DNA from: Chlorogloeopsis sp. ULAP01
GTDB taxonomy: Bacteria > Cyanobacteriota > Cyanobacteriia > Cyanobacteriales > Nostocaceae
Length of the DNA stretch: 64,000 nucleotides
NCBI RefSeq assembly: GCF_030381805.1
Contig: NZ_JAUDRH010000016.1
Span: forward strand, 62,001 to 126,000
Reading direction: 5' to 3'
Every line of letters begins with the position of its first letter. Positions within the stretch are counted from its first letter, which is position 1. Below the pieces are notes generated by a model, which was given only the letters and a program-made list of their open reading frames with translations, ran no database searches and had not been told where the DNA came from. Shown piece by piece: positions 52,717 to 62,038 of the stretch. Both the position numbers and the translations under genes were made by a program.

Positions 52717-53413
52717 GGAATATTCTCCTAATTCCTTAGTTGAGTGCTGTCTTGATTAAAACTGGCAATGTTTTATCAGTGTGGATTGGTTAATCACAGA
52801 CCATGAATGAGAGTGTTTCTCTTTTTCTTCTGAGTCATTTCCCATTTTTCAAGTTAAACGAGAAAAATGAGAAACTGGAGTGTTTTTATGAGAAACTGGC
52901 AAACTTTACGAATTGATTGCCATCTTTAACTTTTGCCTGCTGTTTAACCCCTCCAGCTTATGTTTATACAATGCTATAGGGGCATTATCTGTTACAAATT
53001 ATGAATAAATGAGATAGACCAATAAGAAAAGCCTCAAAAGCTTTACATACAAGGGCTGTAACTGAGAATAAGCAGTTGTTTTGCGTAACAAAACTTTGTA
53101 AATAATCGAAATGAAGCGCAATGTTTCTTTGTTTAGATTTTTTTAACTTTTGCCAAAAGGCATATATAACAACCTATTGAAGTTGTATATAAATTTGGTA
53201 CATATAGGGTAATGTGTAAAGATTTCTTAACAAAAAAGTTTTAAATATTGCGGCTAGTTGCTGAAATTTGTCACTACCAGAGAAACTTGAAGAGAAGGGT
53301 AGGTATTAATACTAAAAACAAAGCTACTGTAAAAACAGCATCAAGAGGGGAGAAGACAAAAGTATTTATGTCTCCCAATCCTGCTCATATTTTGATTCTG
53401 TTGTCTGTAACTT
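52717..53413. other. 697-base spacer between pecF and cpcB
   Basis: It should hold the cpcBA promoter and a long leader, as in related cyanobacteria. The plus-strand frame 53248-53517 overlaps pecF and has no supporting features. AT-rich DNA around 53090-53240 is the likeliest promoter area; I cannot assign boxes with confidence. Confidence 0.5.
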
Positions 53414-54043
53414 CTATAGCAGAATTTTTTCTAAAGCTGCTGCAATTCGCGATCGCACAACTTGATCCGGTTCTCGATCAAGTGCTGCCATTAAAGCAGA
53501 GTGAGCTTCTGACGTAGCAATTTCCTGCAAAGAAACAGCAGCTGCATAACGCAGTCCCCAATCGTCTGGCGTGAGCAATGCCCAAGTCAGTTTTTGGACA
53601 ACACGGCAGATAGTTTCTGCATCTTTTGTCGTGCTGCCTATTTTCCCCAACCCACGTGCGGCAATACGGCGGACATTGCCCTGACAATGATTGGCGACTT
53701 CTGTACCGACTACCTCCGCGAATAAATCAGATGCTGTGCGATCGCCTATTTGAGCTAAAGCTTGAATGATATGTGCTTGTAAACCTTGATCGCGAGAGTT
53801 ATAGTAATTACTAATTAGTGGTTCTACGGTCGCAGGTGCCAGCTTTACTAGAACTTCAACTGCTGCTGCACTCACAGAAGGATGATGATGACTTAAAGCT
53901 TGAATCAAAGCAGAAATCGCTGCTGTTTCCGTAGTTTCACTAGCAGCTATGGCAGCAATTGCAGAAACTGCATCTGCTGGCAATGAAGCAGAGTTTAATT
54001 GGGAAATGAGTTGCTGGCTATCTGTAAATTTCAGTGTATTCAT
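53414..54043 (-). CDS. pecF: phycoviolobilin lyase-isomerase subunit PecF
   Basis: This 209-residue HEAT-repeat protein is the CpcF-like partner of PecE. It carries the N-H-C motif (VANHCQGNVRR, His119-Cys120), which in studied PecF proteins is linked to isomerisation of phycocyanobilin to phycoviolobilin; CpcF in this window lacks it. The pair loads the violobilin on PecA Cys84. The motif supports a working isomerase. Confidence 0.93.
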   Translation of the reverse strand: MNTLKFTDSQQLISQLNSASLPADAVSAIAAIAASETTETAAISALIQALSHHHPSVSAAAVEVLVKLAPATVEPLISNYYNSRDQGLQAHIIQALAQIGDRTASDLFAEVVGTEVANHCQGNVRRIAARGLGKIGSTTKDAETICRVVQKLTWALLTPDDWGLRYAAAVSLQEIATSEAHSALMAALDREPDQVVRSRIAAALEKILL

Positions 54044-54059
54044 TGTTGCTAGATAAATA

Positions 54060-54330
54060 GTGCAGATATAAAAAAAGGGACTAGGTACTAGGGATTGGGG
54101 ATTAGATGACTAGAGCCTGTTTTCAAACTAGCCGACACCTCAAGAGCGCGGCTATATGAACAAAGTCCGCCGAGGCGGACTATAAGAAATTAAGATTTTG
54201 AGCCTGCTTTTGGCAGGCTTTGTTTGTGCAGCCTCAGGCTAAAACCTGAAGGCGTTTGGAGTCTGAAAATACGCTCTAAAGATTAGGAAAAAGTCTTCCC
54301 AATCACTAATCCCCTATACCCAATCCCCAG
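54060..54330. repeat. composite repeat in the pecE-pecF spacer
   Basis: The outer parts are complementary heptads (GGGACTA type at 54070-54105, CAATCAC/ATCCCCT type at 54296-54330). Inserted between them are two perfect hairpins: AGTCCGCC/GGCGGACT at about 54165-54182 and AGCCTGC/GCAGGCT at about 54200-54221. It looks like one repeat inserted into another. Confidence 0.6.
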
Positions 54331-54335
54331 CCACT

Positions 54336-55151
54336 TCACAACTGAATTAACAAATCATCAATTGCTTGGAACAGTAACTGTGTTATTTCCTTGTCAGAGT
54401 CTTTCTTGGATGTATTGTATCCACCGCCATCCTCACAAGGGCGATCGCTATTTAACAAAGCTTCGAGAATGCGTTTCAAATTTAACAGCTTTAAACTGTT
54501 GGCAACCGGAGCTGCCAGAATTGCATCTACAGCTTGGCGATGCCCAACAGCTCCCAAATCAAATATTGCTGCCCAGCGTAAATACATATTGTCATGGTTA
54601 AGATTTTTGACAATACGTTCAATATATTGAGGTTCTTGAGTTAAAAGATACAAATATCGCGCCGCAGCACATTGTACTCGCTCAGAAGAATGATTGAGAT
54701 AAGATTCTACCAGGGGACGAGCAGACCATACTTGCAAAGTGGCTAGCGCTTCAATTAGAGCTTCATAAGGCTGCTGTTGACTCGATTGCAACAGATTCAG
54801 TAAAGGATTAACAGCGTGCTTGTCACCAATAGCTGCTAAAGCCTGAATCACCGCTTCTCGCAAGCCCATGTCCTCATCACATTCCAACGCTTTAACTAAC
54901 GCTGGTACTGCTTGCGGATTTTTGAGTTGCCCTAATGCTCGTGCAGCTTGACGACGTAGGGGATAACCTCCTGATGGGATGCGATAACCATCATCAAACA
55001 GAGCTTCACACAATGCCGTACAACCTGCTTGTACCTGATGCTTTCCCAACCACCAAGCAGCGTAATAGCGGATTTGATTATCTTCACCACTTAATGCCGC
55101 GATCGCTGCTTCTGGAGAAAGAATTGGTTCGGCAGAATAAGCAGCAGTCAT
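54336..55151 (-). CDS. pecE: phycoviolobilin lyase-isomerase subunit PecE
   Basis: The 271-residue EZ/HEAT-repeat protein is a paralogue of CpcE (IRYYAAWWLGKHQVQ, YPLRRQAARALGQL). With PecF it attaches and isomerises the bilin of alpha-phycoerythrocyanin. I use the ATG at 55149-55151; the longer GTG frame adds MAPKSKIQNR, encoded by repeat-like sequence. The protein carries a short Lys/Asp-rich insertion near its end (DGGGYNTSKKDSDKE). Confidence 0.93.
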   Translation of the reverse strand: MTAAYSAEPILSPEAAIAALSGEDNQIRYYAAWWLGKHQVQAGCTALCEALFDDGYRIPSGGYPLRRQAARALGQLKNPQAVPALVKALECDEDMGLREAVIQALAAIGDKHAVNPLLNLLQSSQQQPYEALIEALATLQVWSARPLVESYLNHSSERVQCAAARYLYLLTQEPQYIERIVKNLNHDNMYLRWAAIFDLGAVGHRQAVDAILAAPVANSLKLLNLKRILEALLNSDRPCEDGGGYNTSKKDSDKEITQLLFQAIDDLLIQL

Positions 55152-55176
55152 ACGATTTTGGATTTTAGATTTTGGA

Positions 55177-55217
55177 GCCACTGCGTTGCGGAGGTTCCCT
55201 CCGTTGTAGCAAGTGGC
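55177..55217. repeat. palindromic element upstream of pecE
   Basis: GCCACT (55177-55182) pairs with AGTGGC (55212-55217) and CGGAGG with CCTCCG (55189-55203) inside, forming a GC-rich two-part hairpin next to a heptad block. The composition differs sharply from its flanks. Confidence 0.6.
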
Positions 55218-55347
55218 GTGATTTTGGATTGGGGATCGGGAAGAAAAGGATAAGGAGGCGAGGGAGGTAAGGAAGTGATAAGAGTAAATTCTTCCCCATC
55301 TTCTCTATCCCCCTCATCTGTTGCTCTTCCACTCTCCCCCTCCTCTT

Positions 55348-56187
55348 TTACGAGGCTGGCGTAATTTTAACTATCTTGCCACCACGCTTGTGTATTTCTT
55401 GGTATGTGGCTGAAAGTCGCTCGTAAGGCACAGTGTAAATTTGTCTGCTGCGACGTACTGCTACTTTGGTGTTTAATGTACCAGTGATCGCTTCGACAAC
55501 AAACATCCGAGAATCTCCTAATGCAGGAGAACTGATTAATGTCGGTGCGGCTGATGCAAAGCCAGCAGCTGGTGATGAAGGTGGCACAATCATATTTGCC
55601 ATATTCATCGAAATTTTTGACCGCAGCCGCGAACTTTTGCTACCAAACTGGGCGTTATCGCTATTACCTCTGCCACGGTAAAGCTCGAAAATACGGTTGT
55701 ATCCTACGGTTTTCATCCCAGGAATTGACTGAAAGCCACGGAAATAGGGAACGACAAAATTACCGAAGGCGTTGTCGTATTCTGGGCTGTAAATGTAAGA
55801 TTCTATTTCGGCGTCGTAACCACCAGAAGCATAAAGATCTACGTGGAATGCAATCTCTGATTGATCGTAGGGTGCACGTCCTAGCAAGTGCTTATAGTTC
55901 AATTCAATGAACCGCACTTGAGAATTCTTGTAAAAGAAGCACTCTTTGTAAAACTCGGATTTAGCTAAAAGCTCAACAAATTGTTTGACGCTGATTTTAC
56001 CGTTGCGTAATAAAGCTTCGGCGCTTATAAATCTTTGACTGGCATATACTCCTTGACGCCCAAAAACTTGCTCGTAGGCTGCACGAAATATCAATTGCAG
56101 TTCATCTTCGCTCCAATTTGAGCGCAATTCAACTTTGTTGCCGATTTCGTCTCTAATTCCAAAGCGTTCTGCGACTGAAGTAGTCAT
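55348..56187 (-). CDS. pecC: phycoerythrocyanin rod linker PecC
   Basis: This 279-residue paralogue of CpcC has the REP domain ('VKQFVELLAKSEFYKECF', 'HLLGRAPYDQSEIAF', 'FGNFVVPYFRGF') and a C-terminal CpcD-like domain ('RMFVVEAITG', 'EIHKRGGKIVKITP'). It attaches the distal phycoerythrocyanin hexamer to the phycocyanin rod. Confidence 0.95.
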   Translation of the reverse strand: MTTSVAERFGIRDEIGNKVELRSNWSEDELQLIFRAAYEQVFGRQGVYASQRFISAEALLRNGKISVKQFVELLAKSEFYKECFFYKNSQVRFIELNYKHLLGRAPYDQSEIAFHVDLYASGGYDAEIESYIYSPEYDNAFGNFVVPYFRGFQSIPGMKTVGYNRIFELYRGRGNSDNAQFGSKSSRLRSKISMNMANMIVPPSSPAAGFASAAPTLISSPALGDSRMFVVEAITGTLNTKVAVRRSRQIYTVPYERLSATYQEIHKRGGKIVKITPAS

Positions 56188-56227
56188 CTTGACAATCGCT
56201 CCATTCTATTTCGTTTCTTTTTAAAAC

Positions 56228-56340
56228 ACGATTAATGGCTAATTGCCAATTGCTAATTGTTAATTGCTAAATGCTAATTGTATTTTTCATCAGCTATTAG
56301 CTATTAACCATCAGCCATTAACCATTAGCCATTAAGCAAG
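56228..56340. repeat. inverted heptad repeat block in the pecA-pecC spacer
   Basis: The left arm is CTAATTG/CCAATTG units and the right arm TTAGCCA/TTAACCA units, complementary enough to form an imperfect hairpin. Confidence 0.7.
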
Positions 56341-56364
56341 GACAAAGACACTAGCTATTTGGGA

Positions 56365-56853
56365 TTAGCTCAATGCGTTAATCGCATAATTAATGTAGGT
56401 ATTAGCTTCACCAGCAACGTCACCAGACAAACCATGATTGTCGCGGACAAATTCAAGAGCAGCTATGTACCAGCTAGGAGATAAACCAAGAGCGTTGTTG
56501 AATTCCTTCAAGCCTGCAACTACATAATCATCCAAGGGGCCAGTACCACCAACTACACAACAGTAGCTAATTGTACGCAAATAGTGGTCAATATCACGTA
56601 CACACTTTGATTTACCTTCTGGAGTAGAAGCGTATTGTGGCCCTTGCATTTGGGTAGTGTAAGGGAATTTTTGATAAACGTGATTGGCTGCAGCTTCCGC
56701 CCATTTTTTACCATTTTGAGCAAATGCTCTGGCGGCTTCTAAGCCAGCACGAGCACGATTAAAACGACCAAATACTGCTTGTAATTCAGTGTTGCTTAGG
56801 TAAGAACCGCGAACATCTGCGGCGGCGATCGCTTCAGTCAATGGGGTTTTCAT
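56365..56853 (-). CDS. pecA: phycoerythrocyanin alpha subunit
   Basis: The 162-residue biliprotein has the phycoviolobilin site Cys84 (GKSKCVRDIDHYLRTISY). The following Cys-Cys pair (ISYCCVVGG, Cys98-Cys99) is specific to PecA and is linked to its photoreversible chemistry. Phycoerythrocyanin absorbs yellow-orange light at the rod tips. It follows pecB by 150 bases. Confidence 0.96.
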   Translation of the reverse strand: MKTPLTEAIAAADVRGSYLSNTELQAVFGRFNRARAGLEAARAFAQNGKKWAEAAANHVYQKFPYTTQMQGPQYASTPEGKSKCVRDIDHYLRTISYCCVVGGTGPLDDYVVAGLKEFNNALGLSPSWYIAALEFVRDNHGLSGDVAGEANTYINYAINALS

Positions 56854-57003
56854 AATTTGCTTAATCTCCGAAAACTTGTCAACTAACTACTAAAAAATTT
56901 GAAAAATCTTTGCTTCAAATGTCGCACACTTAATTTTCATTGCTATGTCCTTCGTAATGACAAAGGACATTTTCAAAAAAGCGCAATGTACGACAAAAAC
57001 ATA

Positions 57004-57522
57004 TTAAGCAACAGCAGCAGCAGCACGGTCAAAATAACTAGCTACTTCAGACATTAATTGACTACAATCGCCTCTGGTAATTCCGTTAGGATCGTTAGCA
57101 ATTTGAAGTGCAGCTTCTTTCATTTTTTGAATTCCAGAAGCGACAGCATCGCCAGGAGTACCAAGAGCTTGATATGTTTCACGCAAACCGTTCAAGCAGC
57201 GATCGTCCATAGCACTGGTATCGCCTGCTAGTACGGAATAAGTTACATAACGCAGAATGAATCCCAGATCGCGGATGCAAGCAGCTTGGTTGCGATGGTG
57301 GAAGCAAGCACCGCCAGGATTAAATACTTGCGGACGTTCTGCTACTAAAGCACGATAAGCATTCGCCACAATGGAGGAAGCATTGCTAGTGAGTCGGTTG
57401 ACTACATCCAAGCGCTTATTGCTATCAGCAACTACTGCCTGGAGAGCATTAATTTCATCACCACTCAGGTAAGCACCTTTTTTATCAGCTTGTTCAACGA
57501 CTCTAGAAAAAGCGTCAAGCAT
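57004..57522 (-). CDS. pecB: phycoerythrocyanin beta subunit
   Basis: This 172-residue protein has bilin sites at Cys82 (NQAACIRDLGFILRYVTY) and Cys153 (GITRGDCSQL). The residue matching the methylated Asn72 of CpcB is Ala here (PGGACFHHR), and the 'CFHHR' text replaces 'AYTNRR'; I believe this is a PecB trait. It opens the pecBACEF part of the cluster. Confidence 0.96.
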   Translation of the reverse strand: MLDAFSRVVEQADKKGAYLSGDEINALQAVVADSNKRLDVVNRLTSNASSIVANAYRALVAERPQVFNPGGACFHHRNQAACIRDLGFILRYVTYSVLAGDTSAMDDRCLNGLRETYQALGTPGDAVASGIQKMKEAALQIANDPNGITRGDCSQLMSEVASYFDRAAAAVA

Positions 57523-58192
57523 CTTTAATTTTCTCCTCGATTTTATGGCAGCTATTTCAAACTGTTATAGTTAGCTTTGTGTCGGTCAAAAGTAATTGTT
57601 TTTTCAAGACAGTGAGGCAATATAAAACTGGCAATAAGTACGCATCTATACTCATGAAATATCATGAATATATGCAATAGTTTGCCCAAAAATTTTTACG
57701 TTTGTCTTGATATTAGGAATTACTTTCAAACCTTGTTCGTATTTTATATATTGCTTGTATTCTTTTTTTGTGAACTTTATTTAATAAGTGTAAAACCCTA
57801 GCTAATTACCCACAATTTATTGAAGCATCAAGCTTTTAGCTATATTAATTTGAGCGCACATTTACAATTGAATACTTTTGTTTATTTAAGTTAATATAAT
57901 TTGGCTGTAAAATATTTTGTAATAAAAATAACAAATAAGCTAAACTTATTTGACATTAATAAAGTCTAGTCAGATTTAGCACATCTTGCTCTCTCAAAAA
58001 ATTCTGTATTTTATGTAACTCTTTTATTCCCTTCTTTACTGAGTCAAAATACTTAAAACTCTAAAACCTTAATTTACTGAAACCATCATGACAGAATTCA
58101 GATATTTCCCGGTTTGACTATAACTTTGATACTGGGGATCGTGTAAAGTTCTGTAAAGATGAGTTAAGAAAATTCGGAAAAATTTCTCATTT
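57523..58192. other. 670-base AT-rich spacer upstream of pecB
   Basis: It should contain the pec promoter. A frame at 58069-58278 on the minus strand overlaps the pseudouridine synthase gene and is not credible. No operator-like palindrome stands out. Confidence 0.5.
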
Positions 58193-59194
58193 TTAGCTCC
58201 AAGGAGAGATGCCAACTCGTCGCCGTAAAACTTCGAGTAGAGTTGTGAATGTTTGTGGAACAGGCGCAGTGACTTCAACCCAGTCTCCAGATAACGGATG
58301 CTGTAATCTTAATCGCCAAGCATGGAGTGCTTGCCCTGGTAAATTTACACCGATAGAACGACCTGAACTATAAACAGGATCGCCGACAATAGGATGACCA
58401 ATATGTGAACTATGGACGCGAATTTGATGGGTACGTCCGGTTTCGAGTTGAAAATGCATCAATGTATAGTTACCCAGGCGTTCTAATACTCGCCAATGGG
58501 TTACCGCAGAACGTCCTCCTTGTTCTACGGGCAGGATAGCCATTTTTTTGCGATCTACAGGATGACGGCCGATCGCAAAATCAACAGTACCACTTTCTGT
58601 TTTCGGCGCACCGTAGACAATGCCTAAGTATTCTCGGCGTGCAGTTTTAGCTTTGAGTTGTGCTTGTAGGTGTTGATGAGCCAATTCGGTTTTGGCAATA
58701 GCGATCGCTCCTGTTGTATCCTTGTCTAACCTGTGGACAATTCCCGGACGCTGTACTCCACCAATTCCTGGTAGGTTGGGACAATGAGCTAAAATCGCAT
58801 TAACCAAGGTACCATCAGGATGACCAGGTGCAGGATGAACTACTAACCCCGCAGCTTTGTTGAGAATCAGCAGTTGATCGTCTTCGTAGAGGATGTCTAG
58901 GGGAATATCTTCTGCTTGCAGTTTGAGGGGTTCAGCAGCAGGAATTTCTAGCGTGATGCGATCGCCTACTTTAACGTTTGCCTTTTTAGACGTGCAGACT
59001 TTGCCGTTAACTTGGATGTTACCTTGTTCAATTAACTGTTGAATACGAGAACGAGATAAATCTGTTAATTTTCCGGCAAGGTAGCGATCTAGACGTTCTC
59101 CTTGTTCTTCTACTTGTAAACTAATTTCGCTCACAGTTGCGTTGATTGAATTTTCAGTTTTTGTAGTTTCTGTTAGTGCTGCCGATAACGTCAA
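58193..59194 (-). CDS. RluA-family (RluD-like) 23S rRNA pseudouridine synthase
   Basis: This 333-residue protein has an S4 RNA-binding domain (residues ~30-85; RLDRYLAGKL, SRSRIQQLIEQGNIQVNG) and a catalytic domain with the family motif 'GIVHRLDKDTTG', Asp157 being the nucleophile. The late motif 'ETGRTHQIRVH' is also present. The full S4 plus RluA layout fits RluD, which acts on 23S rRNA helix 69. It is separated from pec genes by 670 bases and is not part of their operon. Confidence 0.9.
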   Translation of the reverse strand: MTLSAALTETTKTENSINATVSEISLQVEEQGERLDRYLAGKLTDLSRSRIQQLIEQGNIQVNGKVCTSKKANVKVGDRITLEIPAAEPLKLQAEDIPLDILYEDDQLLILNKAAGLVVHPAPGHPDGTLVNAILAHCPNLPGIGGVQRPGIVHRLDKDTTGAIAIAKTELAHQHLQAQLKAKTARREYLGIVYGAPKTESGTVDFAIGRHPVDRKKMAILPVEQGGRSAVTHWRVLERLGNYTLMHFQLETGRTHQIRVHSSHIGHPIVGDPVYSSGRSIGVNLPGQALHAWRLRLQHPLSGDWVEVTAPVPQTFTTLLEVLRRRVGISPWS

Positions 59195-60775
59195 CAGTCT
59201 GCCATCAAGACATTCAACCAGCCTAACTCAGATATAGATCATGTTTCGACTATCACAAGTTTTAGACTAGTAACTTTACTATTTTAACGAATGAATTTAG
59301 ATACACAGCACAGAAAGCTTGAACAATAGTAGCAATACTGGCTGATATCCATTATCATTTTCAAGCTTATACCAAACATTAAATTGGTATTAAAAGTTTA
59401 CCGTCGTTACACAAGAATATTGTTTTTTATGTAACAAACTCTTTTCATCTGTAATTTACTACACAAAATACATCAATATTTTGATATTCAAACACAATAA
59501 TTTTGATGTATCGGTGTTTTATTTAGTTATTAAGTATTGCTGTAAATAATACATTATTTTCAAACTCAAAACCGGAAAATTTTAACATAAAAACAATTAG
59601 AACTTTTTTGTGATTATCAAGTTTTTTATTAAAATATTTCTCCTTATGTGTAGTCTGTGATTAAATAAGTAGATATTGTCAAAGTATTGATATTTACTAT
59701 CTTTCCTGCCTGTATAATATATTAACTATTAGCCATTTATTGAGTTATTACTAACTCAGAACCAACTTAATTTGAGTATTTTTTATTCTGATTTATATTT
59801 TATCCGGATTCAAATCAGATTCTTTGAATATTTATTTCAGTAGTAAAGATAATAGTATTTTTACTGTTGCTTATGCTTTCTAGTAAACTTACCTAATGCT
59901 TAGTCACACAAATGTGAAAAAAGGTAAGAGCAGAAAACTAGAACCAATAGCGATATTTATTACTGATAGTTACTGGAGTAATAGCAACTATGAAGACATC
60001 AAATTATTCAGATTTATATAAAAATTAGATATTTCTAATAATTTATTTTGTGTCAATGCATTTATCATTACTCTTTAACAAAGATAGAATCATCGGATTC
60101 TATACTTTTTTGTTATTTTTGTACAAATCGAAGCGATAAAGAGTAAATTTATTATTGTCTTTACTATAATAATTAAAATAAAAAGTTTTCATGTTTTATT
60201 TAATCGAATCTAATATTTTTAATGCATATCGTAAGTTTTTTTGTTAAAGTATAGTAATCTAAAAGTTAGTAATAAGCTTTTATTTTGAGTATGCACTGCA
60301 CTTGTTTATTTAGCTCAAAACTAATAAATTGAGCAGATATATTTTCTAGGGTGAATCATCATCCAGATCATTAGGGCAATTCTCCAAATCATCAGGACTA
60401 AACTTGAAAAGTTGTTTTCGTTACATATGAAGAAAGTTTCTTCTTCTAGGCAAATAAAAGTTGCACCTTGTACTTTTTTGTTGCTGAGTTAAGCATCTAC
60501 TTAGCAACTACATAATGGGAGTTAGTTATTAGTGTCGTGCCAGCGAAGATTTTGCTGTTATTGAAAACAGAGCTTCACACAACAGTATTGTCGGTAGATC
60601 GAGTACTAGAGACAGTGAACTTTTAAGGGAAACTGCTTGTTGATACCTTAATACCCGATTCCTGATCGCTAGTACCGAATACAGACACTCGTTTCATGGC
60701 AACAATTAGAGCCATTTTGGTGTTTGGCAATAGCAAGGATACTTACCGAATTGAATTTGTAAACCTTGATTTCAT
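59195..60775. other. 1.6-kb AT-rich non-coding region
   Basis: No frame over ~30 codons with a good start was seen. The part 59300-60300 is very AT-rich. A 27-codon frame (60696-60779) stops 11 bases before the PatA-like start and could be a leader peptide. The region is long for this genome and may hold promoters of the phototaxis-type genes or unseen RNAs. Confidence 0.45.
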
Positions 60776-60790
60776 TTGAGAGCCATAGCC

Positions 60791-61891
60791 ATGAAGGTAC
60801 TTCCTATAAATAGATACAGATTTTATCAATCACTACAACCACTATTTCTCCTCAAAAAAATTACTAGTAAATCAACTACTGGTTGTTTGCAAGTTTTTAC
60901 AGCTTCAGCCTCTTGGTTAATCTATGTACGGGAGGGAAAATTAATTTATGCCTGCTGTACAGAGAAAATGTTTGAAATCCTTTACAAGCACTTACAGCAT
61001 TTAAGTCAAAAAATTCCCACTCTCCATCATGGAATTAAAGAACACCTGCAAGCAATATTTGAAACTGGGATTGAAAATCAAGCAATACCGAATCCAGATT
61101 ATTTAGCTATTTGTTGGTTAGTTAAGCAAAAGTATCTTACACCTGCTCAAGCTGGAATTTTGATAGAACAGTTGGCGCTAGAAGTTTTAGAGCCTTTTTT
61201 GAACTTAAAAGAGGGAAGTTATGAATTTACTTCCTATAGTTTTCTTGATGAGATGCCAAAGTACTGTCATCTAGATATACGTTTACTTGTTGAATGCTGT
61301 CAAAAGCGATCGCGGCAACATCTGGAAAATAAATCATCACAAAGTAGCTTATTTAGTAACAATACAAAATCGACAAGATTTAGTGCTATCAATGTGAATA
61401 CGACTGCAAATCCTGCTCAGTCGAAACCGACATTATCAAAACCAAGTACCAATAAGGTTTTGACTCACCGTATTGTCACCGAAAACCAAAATAGTCGATT
61501 TATTCTCCAAACACCTACTGAGAAAAAAGTTCACAAAGTCTTATGTATTGATGACAGTCCAATAGTAGTTAATACTATTCAAAGATTTTTAGATGAGCAA
61601 ATTTTTTCTATCGTTGGTATTAATGAGTCATTGAAAGGTTTAGTACATATTATTCGTCTTCAACCAGACATAATTCTACTAGACATTGAGATGCCAAACA
61701 TAGATGGTTATGAACTGTGTTCTTTAGTACGCAATCATTCTTCTTTTAAAGAAACACCTATAATTATGATTACTGGCAGAACAAGTTTTATAGATAAAGC
61801 TAGAGCTAAAATTGTCGGAGCTTCAGATTTTTTGAATAAGCCTTTTTCTCAAGCTGATTTAATCAAAATTCTCTTTCAATATATTGATTAA
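60791..61891 (+). CDS. PatA-like response regulator (PATAN plus receiver)
   Basis: This 366-residue protein has an N-terminal PATAN/DUF4388-type region (residues ~15-170; 'TGCLQVFTASASWLIYVREG'), a Ser/Asn/Thr-rich linker, and a C-terminal receiver domain with 'VLCIDDSP', phospho-Asp298 (ILLDIEMP) and 'NKPFSQADL'. PatA/PixG/HmpA proteins act in heterocyst patterning or in type IV pilus motility. There is no DNA-binding domain. The ATG at 60791 is preferred to a TTG 15 bases upstream. The next gene encodes a chemoreceptor-like protein, which favours a motility role. Confidence 0.85.
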   Translation: MKVLPINRYRFYQSLQPLFLLKKITSKSTTGCLQVFTASASWLIYVREGKLIYACCTEKMFEILYKHLQHLSQKIPTLHHGIKEHLQAIFETGIENQAIPNPDYLAICWLVKQKYLTPAQAGILIEQLALEVLEPFLNLKEGSYEFTSYSFLDEMPKYCHLDIRLLVECCQKRSRQHLENKSSQSSLFSNNTKSTRFSAINVNTTANPAQSKPTLSKPSTNKVLTHRIVTENQNSRFILQTPTEKKVHKVLCIDDSPIVVNTIQRFLDEQIFSIVGINESLKGLVHIIRLQPDIILLDIEMPNIDGYELCSLVRNHSSFKETPIIMITGRTSFIDKARAKIVGASDFLNKPFSQADLIKILFQYID

Positions 61892-62038
61892 TTTAGCAAA
61901 GACAGTAAGCTAAATTAGAACCAAAATATGGATGTTGAGATTTGTGGTTTGCAATTCTATAAATTTTCAAGCTTAGAGTAAGACAAAGTGTATCACTTGT
62001 TGGAAATTGACAAACATTAGAGTATAGAGAAATACTTA

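Noticed and set aside
53248..53517. 89-residue plus-strand frame in the cpcB upstream region
   Set aside because: It runs into the antisense strand of pecF and has no ribosome site or recognisable motif.
58069..58278. 69-residue minus-strand frame
   Set aside because: It overlaps the pseudouridine synthase 3' end in another frame and shows no family features.
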